Below, piece after piece: positions 1-6,015 of a stretch of DNA of 6,027 nucleotides. This DNA comes from Planctomycetaceae bacterium (GTDB lineage: Bacteria; Planctomycetota; Planctomycetia; Pirellulales; Thermoguttaceae), in contig JAIROD010000248.1 in NCBI GenBank assembly GCA_031257725.1, positions 1-6,027 of the forward strand, given 5' to 3'. Position 1 is the first letter of the stretch. Each line of letters begins with the position of its first letter. Under the pieces are notes generated by a model, which was given only the letters and a program-made list of their open reading frames with translations, ran no database searches and was not told where the DNA came from. Made by a program: the position numbers and the translations under genes.

Positions 1-14
1 ATTTTAATTTTTAT

Positions 15-299
15 TAGTCCTGCAAGGACGACACTTTATTAACCGTATGCTTTAGCATACGGATAGGGCAAACACAACACAAAGTCCCGCAGGGACGATA
101 CTTTTATTGGATAAGTGTATTCGATTACCGTTTGGAAATTTTTAATTGTCTGAACGAAGATTTTTAAAATCACAATAATCACATCAATCACCGTTCGGAC
201 AACGTTTTAAAAGTGTCGTCCCTGCGGGACTTTATGTTTTAGACGTTTTATCCGTAAGCTAAAGCATACGGTTAATAAAGTGTCATCCCTGCGGGATTA
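15..299. repeat. Composite long inverted repeat made of REP-like hairpin units
   Basis: Two arms of 92 bp (15-106 and 208-299) are reverse complements with about 15 mismatches by hand alignment, most of them clustered at 66-80. They flank a 101-bp spacer. Each arm holds two copies of a short hairpin unit (GTCCC-GCA-GGGAC type, usually followed by GACACTTT) and one 8-bp-stem hairpin (CCGTATGC, loop TTTA, GCATACGG). The short units lie at 17-29, 84-96, 218-230 and 285-297; the long hairpins lie at 43-62 and 252-271. In the right copy of the long hairpin one base pair is broken. No open reading frame or transposase lies inside, so this looks like a non-autonomous repeat (REP/BIME- or MITE-like) rather than an insertion sequence. 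The direct ATTAG at 13-17 and 296-300 overlaps the arm ends and is too short to be a convincing target duplication. Confidence 0.85.
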
Positions 300-440
300 G
301 ACTAGGGAATCATTCAAATCAAATGCAATTGGGACATGAACGGTAAGAAAACTGATTGATTGTAAAATAGACAGTTACAAATAATCCTCTATCGGATGTC
401 TCTAATAATTCAATTTTTTATTTTCAACCCATTAATTGAT
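300..440. other. AT-rich spacer with no recognised feature
   Basis: This stretch between the two repeat clusters is AT-rich. I see no start codon with a sustained frame, no convincing promoter pair and no strong palindrome in it. With the repeats on either side it makes up the gene-free left end of the window. Confidence 0.5.
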
Positions 441-535
441 AGTTACCGACGGGGTTTACCCCGTGTTTTTTAGTTAACGACGGGGTTTTGCCCTGTGTTT
501 TGAAATTAAGTCTAACAACGCGGGGCAAGCCCGCG
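441..535. repeat. Second family of GC-rich hairpin repeats, three units
   Basis: Two direct units of about 31 bp (441-471 and 472-502) share the pattern AGTTAMCGACGGGGTTT followed by a C-rich complement. The first forms a perfect hairpin, ACGGGGT (449-455) with ACCCCGT (458-464); the second is the same hairpin with decayed pairing (480-496). A third hairpin, CGCGGG (519-524) with CCCGCG (530-535), appears to be a member in the opposite orientation, because its reverse complement also begins GTTAACG before the stem and continues GTT after it. The cluster lies about 95-190 bp past the end of the beta-galactosidase gene. The third hairpin could slow or end transcription from that gene, but it has no strong U-tract. 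The family is unlike the GTCCC units to the left. Confidence 0.7.
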
Positions 536-537
536 CC

Positions 538-590
538 GTTAACTTTCGGTAACATCGTTAACTTTCGGTAACACTGTTAACTTTCGGGAA
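538..590. repeat. Three tandem 19-bp repeats
   Basis: Copies begin at 538, 557 and 576, with the core GTTAACTTTCGG. The first two continue TAACA plus two variable bases; the third diverges to GAAA at its end. The core GTTAACTTTCGGTAAC is itself a weak inverted repeat (GTTA/TAAC). The array abuts the third GC-rich hairpin and ends 40 bp before the beta-galactosidase stop codon. It resembles short iterons in form, but three copies with no replication gene nearby do not support an origin. More likely it is part of the intergenic repeat cluster, since GTTAAC also borders the hairpin units just to its left. Confidence 0.75.
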
Positions 591-629
591 ATTCTGAATG
601 AGGAGAGATTCCCAATTTAGTAAAACGTT

Positions 630-3600
630 TCAGAAAGTTTGCCGTACAAATTTTTCCAGATCATCGTTGGGAGTTAGCGGAACAACACGGTATTTCAGCG
701 TGTATTTCGATTCTTTAAGCCGAAATTCGTCATGCGTCTGCGCCCCCCAACTGTCATCACCGCCCACTCCCATTTGTGCGTAATCAATATTCACAAAAAG
801 AGAGCCGCCCGCCGTCATTTTGTACGGGTGATCGTGTTTTTCCAACTCTTCCTTTGAATATTGCGATACACCAAATGCAATTGTTCCCGGATCAAGTTTG
901 CCTTTCGTCTGACCGCGTAACTTAATATCCGTTTCATTCGGCATAGAACAGAACAGAAAACCGTTACCGTCTTTGTTACGGAAAGCAACCCAACGGACAT
1001 CGGTTCGATAGCCGTTTTCACCGGGTTCCGTGTAATCGGCAACAAACATTTCCTCAACCGTTGTTTTGTAACGCCCAACCGCCGAACCTTCTTTTCTGTC
1101 CCAATAATTTTCATCAGGACCGCGCCCATAATATTCAACCTGATTAAATTCGCCGGGTAACACGAATTGCGTACCAACACGCGGCGGGTCAATCATACCG
1201 GACGGTTTGTTGACATCGAAAATCACCGCAACACCGTTGTCTGTTGTTCCATACGTAAACTCTGCATTAACTTCGGCAGGCGTTTTTCGCCAAAGACCAT
1301 GACGTTTCGCCAGATTATTTCCGCGATCATTATCCGTCGGCGCACGCCAAAAATCAGGTTCCGGCAGTGTACCGAGTATTTTTTGTAATTTTTCCAGACC
1401 CGCACGCTGATCCCATGTAACTTTTGTTCGCGGTGCCGGTTTGTAGTTTTCATGCACCGGAAATTGTGTCCACGCAACAACATGTCCCTTTTTTGCCCAT
1501 GCAGTGTCTTCCTTCAATGTGAAACGGTAATTGTCAAAACATTCCGCACCGGGTATAAACGGCGTAGGCGTGAGTTTTGACGTACCGCCGAAACGAACAG
1601 GCTTTGCTGTCAACGGTTCAATTTCTTCCAAACCGATAAGACTTCTCTGAAGAACCACCTTGCCGTCAATAATAAGCTCATGAGTTCCTTCGACATAATC
1701 GAGCGGTACAAAAAAGTTTTCGTTATAAATAGTAAATTTTTCACCGTCACGTTTGACCCAGATATTTTGGTATTCTTTTTTAACTTCGTTCAAACCCGGG
1801 TGCGGTTTGCGGTCGGGCGAAACCAGACCGTTGCAACAAAAATTCTGATCACTCGGAACTCCGGCGGGTCCGAAATCACCGCCGAATGCATAATATTTAC
1901 CGGCCGGATTTTTCGTTGCTTCACGAACCGCTTTTGAAAAATCAATATCGACAACCGGTTGATTGTCGAGCAGAATTTTTGCCGAAGTAATATAGGCTTG
2001 AACAATTCGGTTTTTGTGATAAGCGTTTCGTCCGATTTCAACCGGTTCTTTGGCGTTACCGATTTCACCGGTGTACGGTTTTCGACCCAAAATCCGACCG
2101 TCAACCGCAAGCGTCAATTCCTTGCCGTCATAAGTTCCGGTAATCGTATGCCAGTTATTGTACCAATTTTTGGGAACATTTACCGTAACGTCCGTCCAGC
2201 CGTGATGATGAACGTAAAACTGAATCGAATTTTGATCGGCTTGTTTCAAACCGAATTGGGTATCGCCCTTGCCGATGAAGGGACCGGATGCACCGCCAAG
2301 AGGAAAGACAACGGCTTCAAGTTTCAGTTTTTTCTTGCCAACCTGAATTGTTGACGGTTCGGCAACTGTTGCGTAACCTTGTAAAAACTTTTTACCGTCT
2401 TTTTCGATTATCGTACCGGAAACGGATGTTTTTAACGATTCGGGAAGAATCCAGCGTCCGGGTATATCGGTTAAAAGTCCCTGATCAACCCAATCCCAAA
2501 TAAAACCGCCTTGCAGGTTCGGATATTTTCGTATCGCATCCCAGTATTTGAAGAAATCGCCGTTGGAATTGCCCATCGCATGAGAATATTCGCACTGAAT
2601 TAACGGTTTCTTGGGATTTTTTTCGGCATATTTAATCATGTCCCAAACTTTCATATACATTGGGCAACAAAAATCAGAGTTTCGATCCCAACTGGCACGT
2701 TCATAATGAACCGGTCGCGTCGGATCATGTTCTTTGAGCCAATCATAAGTTGCTTCGAAATTCGCACCGTTGCCCGCCTCATTGCCCAGCGACCAGATAA
2801 TCACCGACGGATGATTTTTGTCACGCTCATACATACGAATTGTTCGGTTAAGATGCGCTTCCTTAAACGCCGGATGTTTCGCTAAAGTCTTTTCATCGTA
2901 ACCCATTCCGTGCGATTCAATATTTGCTTCATCAATAACGTAAATTCCGTATTGATCGCAAAGTGAATACCAACGCGGATCATTCGGATAATGCGATGTT
3001 CGAACCGCATTGATGTTATGTTGTTTCATTAATTTAATATCGTTGATCATGGATTCGACCGAAATCGTATGACCGTTAATCGGGTCATGCTCATGACGAT
3101 TAACGCCTTTGAGCAAAATCGGTTTGCTGTTGACGAGTAGTTGGGCGTTTTTGATTTCGACTTTTCTGAAACCAAATAGAAGAGGAATTTTTTGTTTACC
3201 ACAACTCAGCACCGCAGTATAAAGATTCGGCGTTTCGGCTGTCCATTTGTGAACATCAATAAAACGAATTTCAAATATATCCTGAGAAGTGTTCTCAACA
3301 ATATCTAAATTAGAAAAGTCATTAGAATCGTCCTTAAAATAGTCGTTAAAATAGCTCTTAATAGAAGGAAGTTGATCACTTTGGAGTGTCTTATTATTAT
3401 TACCTGCTGTTTTAAAACCGATGTATGTTCCGTCAGTTTTTGAAACCTGAATTTTCAAAATACCGTCTTTATCATTGTCATCCAAAGTTGCCGTAACTTT
3501 TACATCGCTGATATGTTCTTTCGGCAAGGCGTACAGGAATACGTCGCGGAAAATACCGGACAACCGCCAGAAATCCTGACATTCAAGCCATGAACCGTCC

Positions 3601-4268
3601 GACCACCGAAAGACTTCAACCGCAATTTTATTCTTTCCCGGCTTCACATATTTCGTAATATCAAATTCAACCGCCGTGCGTGAATCTTTTCCCATGCCGA
3701 CTTTTTCACCGTTGACCCAAACGTAAAACATGGATTCCACACCGGCAAAATGCAAAATGATATTCTGACCGGCATAATGTTGCGGAATTTCAAAATCACG
3801 CCGATACATTCCAACGGGATTGTATTTAATCTGTAATTGCGGCGGGTTCCAGGGTTTTTCCCAAGGATAAGGAATATTGACATAAATCGGATAATCGTCC
3901 ACAACACCGCCGAGATTTTCCGGTGCATCCTCGTTGAGTTGCCCGATAAAACGCGGCAATTGCCAATTCGACGGAACCGGCAAGTTTAGCCATTTTGAAT
4001 CGTCGTAATCCGGTTTCGCAAAATCAGCGATTCGTTCTGCCGGATGGTGAACGAGTTGGAATTTCCAATCGCCGTTGAGTATGACGCAATCTTTTTCATT
4101 ACCGTTGTAAAACGGTACGACAACACTGGATCGCGGCGGCAAATTGTTAATTCCGGTCAACTGCGGATTTTCCCAATCGTTCACATGTTGGTCATTAAAC
4201 ACCAGACCAAAAACGTTAAAGGCACAGAAACTTTGAAATGCCAATAGTAAAAATAATCGTTTCATCAT
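630..4268 (-). CDS. Secreted LacZ-type beta-galactosidase (GH2) with inserted LamG-like domain
   Basis: The product hydrolyses terminal beta-D-galactosides and probably acts outside the cytoplasm. Residues 1-21 form a Sec-type signal peptide (MMKR, then a hydrophobic run to about G21) with no lipobox. The GH2 order follows: sugar-binding jelly roll (about 60-248), immunoglobulin-like domain (250-368), TIM barrel (370-830, interrupted by a LamG-like insert at about 600-790), a further beta domain (838-945) and the Bgal small-chain domain (955-1200). E. coli LacZ active-site residues are matched by motif: acid/base E497 (WSLGNEAG), nucleophile E560 (IQCEYSHAMGNS), Mg ligands E451 and H453, H392, H426, Y522, H563, W591, Na ligands D224, F810 and N813, and W1174 (DDSW), equivalent to LacZ Trp999. 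At 1212 residues it is about 190 longer than LacZ; the insert and signal peptide explain this. The start is the first of two adjacent ATGs (second at 4265); no Shine-Dalgarno sequence is visible. Substrate range (lactose or plant/host galactan) cannot be read from sequence. Confidence 0.95.
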   Translation of the reverse strand: MMKRLFLLLAFQSFCAFNVFGLVFNDQHVNDWENPQLTGINNLPPRSSVVVPFYNGNEKDCVILNGDWKFQLVHHPAERIADFAKPDYDDSKWLNLPVPSNWQLPRFIGQLNEDAPENLGGVVDDYPIYVNIPYPWEKPWNPPQLQIKYNPVGMYRRDFEIPQHYAGQNIILHFAGVESMFYVWVNGEKVGMGKDSRTAVEFDITKYVKPGKNKIAVEVFRWSDGSWLECQDFWRLSGIFRDVFLYALPKEHISDVKVTATLDDNDKDGILKIQVSKTDGTYIGFKTAGNNNKTLQSDQLPSIKSYFNDYFKDDSNDFSNLDIVENTSQDIFEIRFIDVHKWTAETPNLYTAVLSCGKQKIPLLFGFRKVEIKNAQLLVNSKPILLKGVNRHEHDPINGHTISVESMINDIKLMKQHNINAVRTSHYPNDPRWYSLCDQYGIYVIDEANIESHGMGYDEKTLAKHPAFKEAHLNRTIRMYERDKNHPSVIIWSLGNEAGNGANFEATYDWLKEHDPTRPVHYERASWDRNSDFCCPMYMKVWDMIKYAEKNPKKPLIQCEYSHAMGNSNGDFFKYWDAIRKYPNLQGGFIWDWVDQGLLTDIPGRWILPESLKTSVSGTIIEKDGKKFLQGYATVAEPSTIQVGKKKLKLEAVVFPLGGASGPFIGKGDTQFGLKQADQNSIQFYVHHHGWTDVTVNVPKNWYNNWHTITGTYDGKELTLAVDGRILGRKPYTGEIGNAKEPVEIGRNAYHKNRIVQAYITSAKILLDNQPVVDIDFSKAVREATKNPAGKYYAFGGDFGPAGVPSDQNFCCNGLVSPDRKPHPGLNEVKKEYQNIWVKRDGEKFTIYNENFFVPLDYVEGTHELIIDGKVVLQRSLIGLEEIEPLTAKPVRFGGTSKLTPTPFIPGAECFDNYRFTLKEDTAWAKKGHVVAWTQFPVHENYKPAPRTKVTWDQRAGLEKLQKILGTLPEPDFWRAPTDNDRGNNLAKRHGLWRKTPAEVNAEFTYGTTDNGVAVIFDVNKPSGMIDPPRVGTQFVLPGEFNQVEYYGRGPDENYWDRKEGSAVGRYKTTVEEMFVADYTEPGENGYRTDVRWVAFRNKDGNGFLFCSMPNETDIKLRGQTKGKLDPGTIAFGVSQYSKEELEKHDHPYKMTAGGSLFVNIDYAQMGVGGDDSWGAQTHDEFRLKESKYTLKYRVVPLTPNDDLEKFVRQTF
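1899..2471 (-). other. LamG/concanavalin A-like domain inserted in the GH2 TIM barrel
   Basis: Residues about 600-790 of the beta-galactosidase lie between WDWVDQGL and YAFGGDFG. In E. coli LacZ these motifs are joined by a loop of only about 14 residues. The insert reads as a LamG-type beta sandwich: a strand ending KLEAVVFP, GKGDTQFGLK, NWHTITGTYDGKELTLAVDG and EIGRNA, a pattern typical of LamG_3-like domains. Such domains often bind carbohydrate, so a role in holding a polysaccharide or glycan near the catalytic pocket is plausible but inferred. The reading frame is continuous through both boundaries. Confidence 0.8.
3306..3353 (-). repeat. 12-bp tandem repeat inside the beta-galactosidase gene
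   Basis: Read on the coding strand, four consecutive 12-base units (TATTTTAACGAC, TATTTTAAGGAC, GATTCTAATGAC, TTTTCTAATTTA) encode the four-residue series YFND, YFKD, DSND, FSNL (residues 306-321). Similarity decays from the first to the fourth unit. The surrounding segment (about 3279-3416) is visibly more AT-rich than the rest of the gene and uses codons such as TCT, TTA, AAG and GAG that are less common elsewhere in it. It maps to a variable surface segment of the second (immunoglobulin-like) GH2 domain, away from the active site. Confidence 0.65.
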
Positions 4269-4301
4269 TGTTTAATTTGTTGAAAAAGTTAAAGGAAAAA
4301 A

Positions 4302-4454
4302 ATGAACAACCCAAAATTCCGAATAATCAGAAAAATTATAATAGAATGTTCAAATAAAAAAAGCCTCCCGTTTAGGGAGCGTTTGGCGTTTGTGGTTGAT
4401 TCATTTTCGAGGTATGCTATACTGTGGACGGTTGCAATATTGAAAGACAGATAA
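4302..4454 (+). CDS. Possible 50-residue small ORF, probably not a gene
   Basis: An ATG at 4302 opens a frame of 50 codons ending in TAA at 4452-4454. An AAAGG stands about 7 bases upstream, which is a better ribosome-binding site than either large gene has. The predicted peptide begins MNNPKFRIIRKIII and has a mildly hydrophobic C-terminal part (RYAILWTVAIL) before LKDR. I recognise no family. Against it, the frame runs straight through the terminator hairpin (4363-4380) and the ligase promoter (4396-4423), so it is most likely a chance frame over regulatory DNA. Confidence 0.15.
   Translation: MNNPKFRIIRKIIIECSNKKSLPFRERLAFVVDSFSRYAILWTVAILKDR
4335..4340 (-). promoter_or_regulatory. Candidate -10 box for the beta-galactosidase gene
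   Basis: The minus strand reads TATAAT here, a perfect sigma-70 -10 hexamer. It would place the transcript start near 4328 and give a leader of about 60 nt before the ATG at 4268. There is no good -35 box: at the expected spacing lies only the T-run of the terminator at 4356-4362. The hexamer sits in AT-rich DNA, where chance matches are common, so this is a candidate only. Confidence 0.35.
4356..4380 (-). terminator. Intrinsic terminator pointing toward the beta-galactosidase gene
   Basis: On the minus strand GCTCCC, loop TAAAC and GGGAGGC (one bulged G) are followed directly by seven T residues, the standard layout of a rho-independent terminator. It lies upstream of the beta-galactosidase start (the T-run ends 88 bases before the ATG) and no gene on that strand precedes it in the intergenic region. 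It therefore either stops antisense transcription coming from the ligase side, ends a small RNA, or acts as an attenuator in a long beta-galactosidase leader. Confidence 0.65.
4396..4423 (+). promoter_or_regulatory. Sigma-70-type promoter with extended -10 for the ligase gene
   Basis: TTGATT (4396-4401) is separated by 16 bases from TATACT (4418-4423), and a TGC stands just before the -10 box (4415-4417), giving an extended -10 element. The transcript should begin near G4430, leaving a leader of about 110 nt before the ATG at 4540. This is the best promoter match in the window. Confidence 0.6.
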
Positions 4455-4498
4455 TTTTTGATCTGAATCCTGTAATTATCTCCCCCAAACCGGCAACC
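4430..4498. ncRNA. Possible structured leader RNA or small RNA (nested inverted repeat)
   Basis: An outer stem GGTTGC (4430-4435) with GCAACC (4493-4498) encloses an inner stem GATAATT (4450-4456) with AATTATC (4474-4480). A competing hairpin CAGAT (4448-4452) with ATCTG (4461-4465) would exclude the inner stem. On the plus strand the outer stem starts at the predicted first transcribed base of the ligase promoter, so it would cap that mRNA's 5' leader. Read on the minus strand, the same fold lies upstream of the terminator at 4356-4380, and 4480-4490 could pair with 4370-4379, which includes the first arm of that terminator. I do not recognise a known riboswitch class. The strand, and whether the fold is used at all, is open. 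Confidence 0.35.
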
Positions 4499-4539
4499 TA
4501 AAATCTACAAACATTTTTAATTACTTAACCCCCACGCCC

Positions 4540-5880
4540 ATGACCGACCATTTACAAATTGATTTGTCGCAAACGACGCTAAATTCTGTAACCAATCTGG
4601 ATTTTCTTACCAAAGACCGTCTTCGGGAACTCCAATGGCGGAAATTTGAAGTGATTCTCCGCCATACTTTTGAAAACGGACCTTGGTACCGCGAACAAAT
4701 GGATCAACGAAAACTAACGCCGTCGGACATTAAAAGTTTCGATGATTTGTCCAAGTTGCCGTTTATCACGAAACAGGTTTTGCGTGATACCTATCCATTT
4801 GGTTTATTTGCGGTTCCGATGGACAAAATCGTACGAATGCATGCCTCCAGCGGAACAACCGGTAAACCGATTGTTGTTGCGCACACACGTGAAGACCTTG
4901 CTGTTTGGGCGCAAAGTGTTGTCCGGTCTCTTCGCAGTTATGGTGTTGGTCGCGGTGATATTCTTCAAAACGCTTACGGTTACGGTCTTTTCACGGGCGG
5001 TCTTGGTTTGCATGACGGCGGTCAAGCTCTTGGTGTTACGGTTGTTCCGATTTCCGGCGGCAACACCGAACGGCAGGTTATGCTCATGCGTGATTTCGGC
5101 GCAACCGTCGTTTCCTGCACACCCTCCTATTTTTTGCACATTATTGATAAAGCGCAAAATATGGGAGTTGATTTACGAACTCTTCCGGTTCGTGTCGGCG
5201 TGTTTGGCGCGGAACCTTGGTCGGACGAAATGCGGAAACGAATCGAAGCCGACGCAGGAATTAAGGCTTATGATATTTACGGTTTAACGGAAATTTGCGG
5301 TCCCGGTGTTGGAGCGGAATGTATTCACCAGAACGGAACGCATCTTTTTGAAGATCATTTTTATCCTGAGATTGTTGATCCGGAAACGTTGGAACCGCTT
5401 CCGGACGGTCAGATTGGCGAACTTGTTTTTACCACATTGGATCGTTTTGCGATGCCGATGATTCGTTACCGGACGCGTGATCTGACCGCACTGATTTCCG
5501 AACCATGTCCATGTGGCCGGACGATTCGGCGAATGCAACGGATTGCGGCACGAAGCGATGATATGGTCATCATTCGCGGCGTTAATGTGTTTCCAAGCCA
5601 AATCGAAGCGGCATTGCTTCAGGTTGAAGGAACCGCTCCGCATTATCAGATTGTTCTGACTCGTGAATTTGGCGGGTTAGACGAAATCGAAGTCAAACTC
5701 GAAGTTCAACCGGAAGATTTCAGCGATAAAGTCCGTGAAATTGAGGCGTTCCAAAACCGGGTACGTCATGAAATTCACCGTGTTACGGGCATCCACGCAA
5801 AAGTGTCGTTGGTTCAGCCCGGCTCCATTCCGCGAAGTGAAGGTAAAGCAAAACGGGTTATCGATAAACGGATTATCTAA
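4540..5880 (+). CDS. paaK: Phenylacetate-CoA ligase family enzyme (PaaK-like)
   Basis: This is an adenylate-forming enzyme expected to convert phenylacetate or a related aryl acid, with ATP and CoA, to the aryl-CoA thioester in the cytoplasm. At 446 residues it has the usual PaaK length and appears complete. Visible motifs are the nucleotide-binding loop SSGTTGKP (103-110), YDIYGLTE (244-251), MIRYRTRDL (307-315), the hinge and C-terminal domain entry RSDDMVIIRGVNVFPSQIE (338-356), and a C-terminal SEGKAKR with the likely catalytic lysine K436. Cysteines C253, C261, C323 and C325 (CPCG) may form a structural metal site; this is inference. The start at 4540 has no Shine-Dalgarno sequence and follows a C-rich stretch. 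It lies 271 bp from the divergent beta-galactosidase gene with its own predicted promoter. In anaerobes such ligases often accompany indolepyruvate ferredoxin oxidoreductase genes in aromatic amino acid breakdown, but none is visible here. Exact substrate is not determined. Confidence 0.92.
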   Translation: MTDHLQIDLSQTTLNSVTNLDFLTKDRLRELQWRKFEVILRHTFENGPWYREQMDQRKLTPSDIKSFDDLSKLPFITKQVLRDTYPFGLFAVPMDKIVRMHASSGTTGKPIVVAHTREDLAVWAQSVVRSLRSYGVGRGDILQNAYGYGLFTGGLGLHDGGQALGVTVVPISGGNTERQVMLMRDFGATVVSCTPSYFLHIIDKAQNMGVDLRTLPVRVGVFGAEPWSDEMRKRIEADAGIKAYDIYGLTEICGPGVGAECIHQNGTHLFEDHFYPEIVDPETLEPLPDGQIGELVFTTLDRFAMPMIRYRTRDLTALISEPCPCGRTIRRMQRIAARSDDMVIIRGVNVFPSQIEAALLQVEGTAPHYQIVLTREFGGLDEIEVKLEVQPEDFSDKVREIEAFQNRVRHEIHRVTGIHAKVSLVQPGSIPRSEGKAKRVIDKRII

Positions 5881-5952
5881 TTTTCCAACTTTTCGGTTCT
5901 AAAATAATGTAATATATCAGTAGAATTTTTCGGAGATTGAAGTTTATTTTTT

Positions 5953-6015
5953 ACCACCCCTAGCCCCTCCGAAGGAGGGGAATAATTCCCCTCCTTCGGA
6001 GGGGCTAGGGGTGGT
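5953..6015. repeat. Perfect 63-bp palindrome behind the ligase gene
   Basis: Arms of 31 bp (5953-5983 and 5985-6015) are perfectly complementary around a single central A. Each arm contains its own smaller palindrome: CCCCTCC-GAA-GGAGGGG (5964-5980) and CCCCTCC-TTC-GGAGGGG (5988-6004), so it can fold as one long hairpin or as two small ones. It begins 72 bases after the ligase stop codon. A T-rich run precedes it but no T-run follows, so it is not a standard intrinsic terminator, although the stem could still halt polymerase or block 3' decay. Its sequence differs from the repeat families at the left end. It resembles dispersed CCCCTCC-type intergenic repeats seen in several bacterial groups (from memory, not searched). 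Confidence 0.9.

Noticed and set aside
15..299. Insertion sequence or CRISPR array
   Set aside because: No transposase frame lies between the inverted arms, and the repeats are inverted and palindromic at irregular spacing rather than direct with uniform spacers.
538..590. Iteron-type replication origin
   Set aside because: There are only three 19-bp copies, with no DnaA box cluster or replication initiator gene nearby, and they merge into other intergenic repeats.
598..783. Plus-strand open frame of 61 codons at the end of the beta-galactosidase gene
   Set aside because: It lies almost wholly antisense to the conserved C-terminal part of the beta-galactosidase, has an Arg/Ser-rich composition typical of a shadow frame, and matches no family.
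4371..4403. Ten-codon leader peptide on the minus strand (MNQPQTPNAP) whose stop codon falls in the terminator loop
   Set aside because: It has no ribosome-binding site and no run of regulatory codons, and a frame this short is expected by chance; noted only because of its place next to the terminator.
4742..5287. Plus-strand open frame of 181 codons inside the ligase gene
   Set aside because: It overlaps the ligase in another frame; the ligase frame carries all family motifs, while this one has a Cys/Arg/Leu-rich, motif-free translation.
5998..6014. G-quadruplex on the plus strand
   Set aside because: The G-runs allow at best a two-layer quadruplex and are better explained as one arm of the perfect palindrome.
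5953..6015. Intrinsic terminator of the ligase gene
   Set aside because: The stem is strong but no T-run follows it on either strand, so it does not meet the usual definition; it is reported as a palindromic repeat instead.
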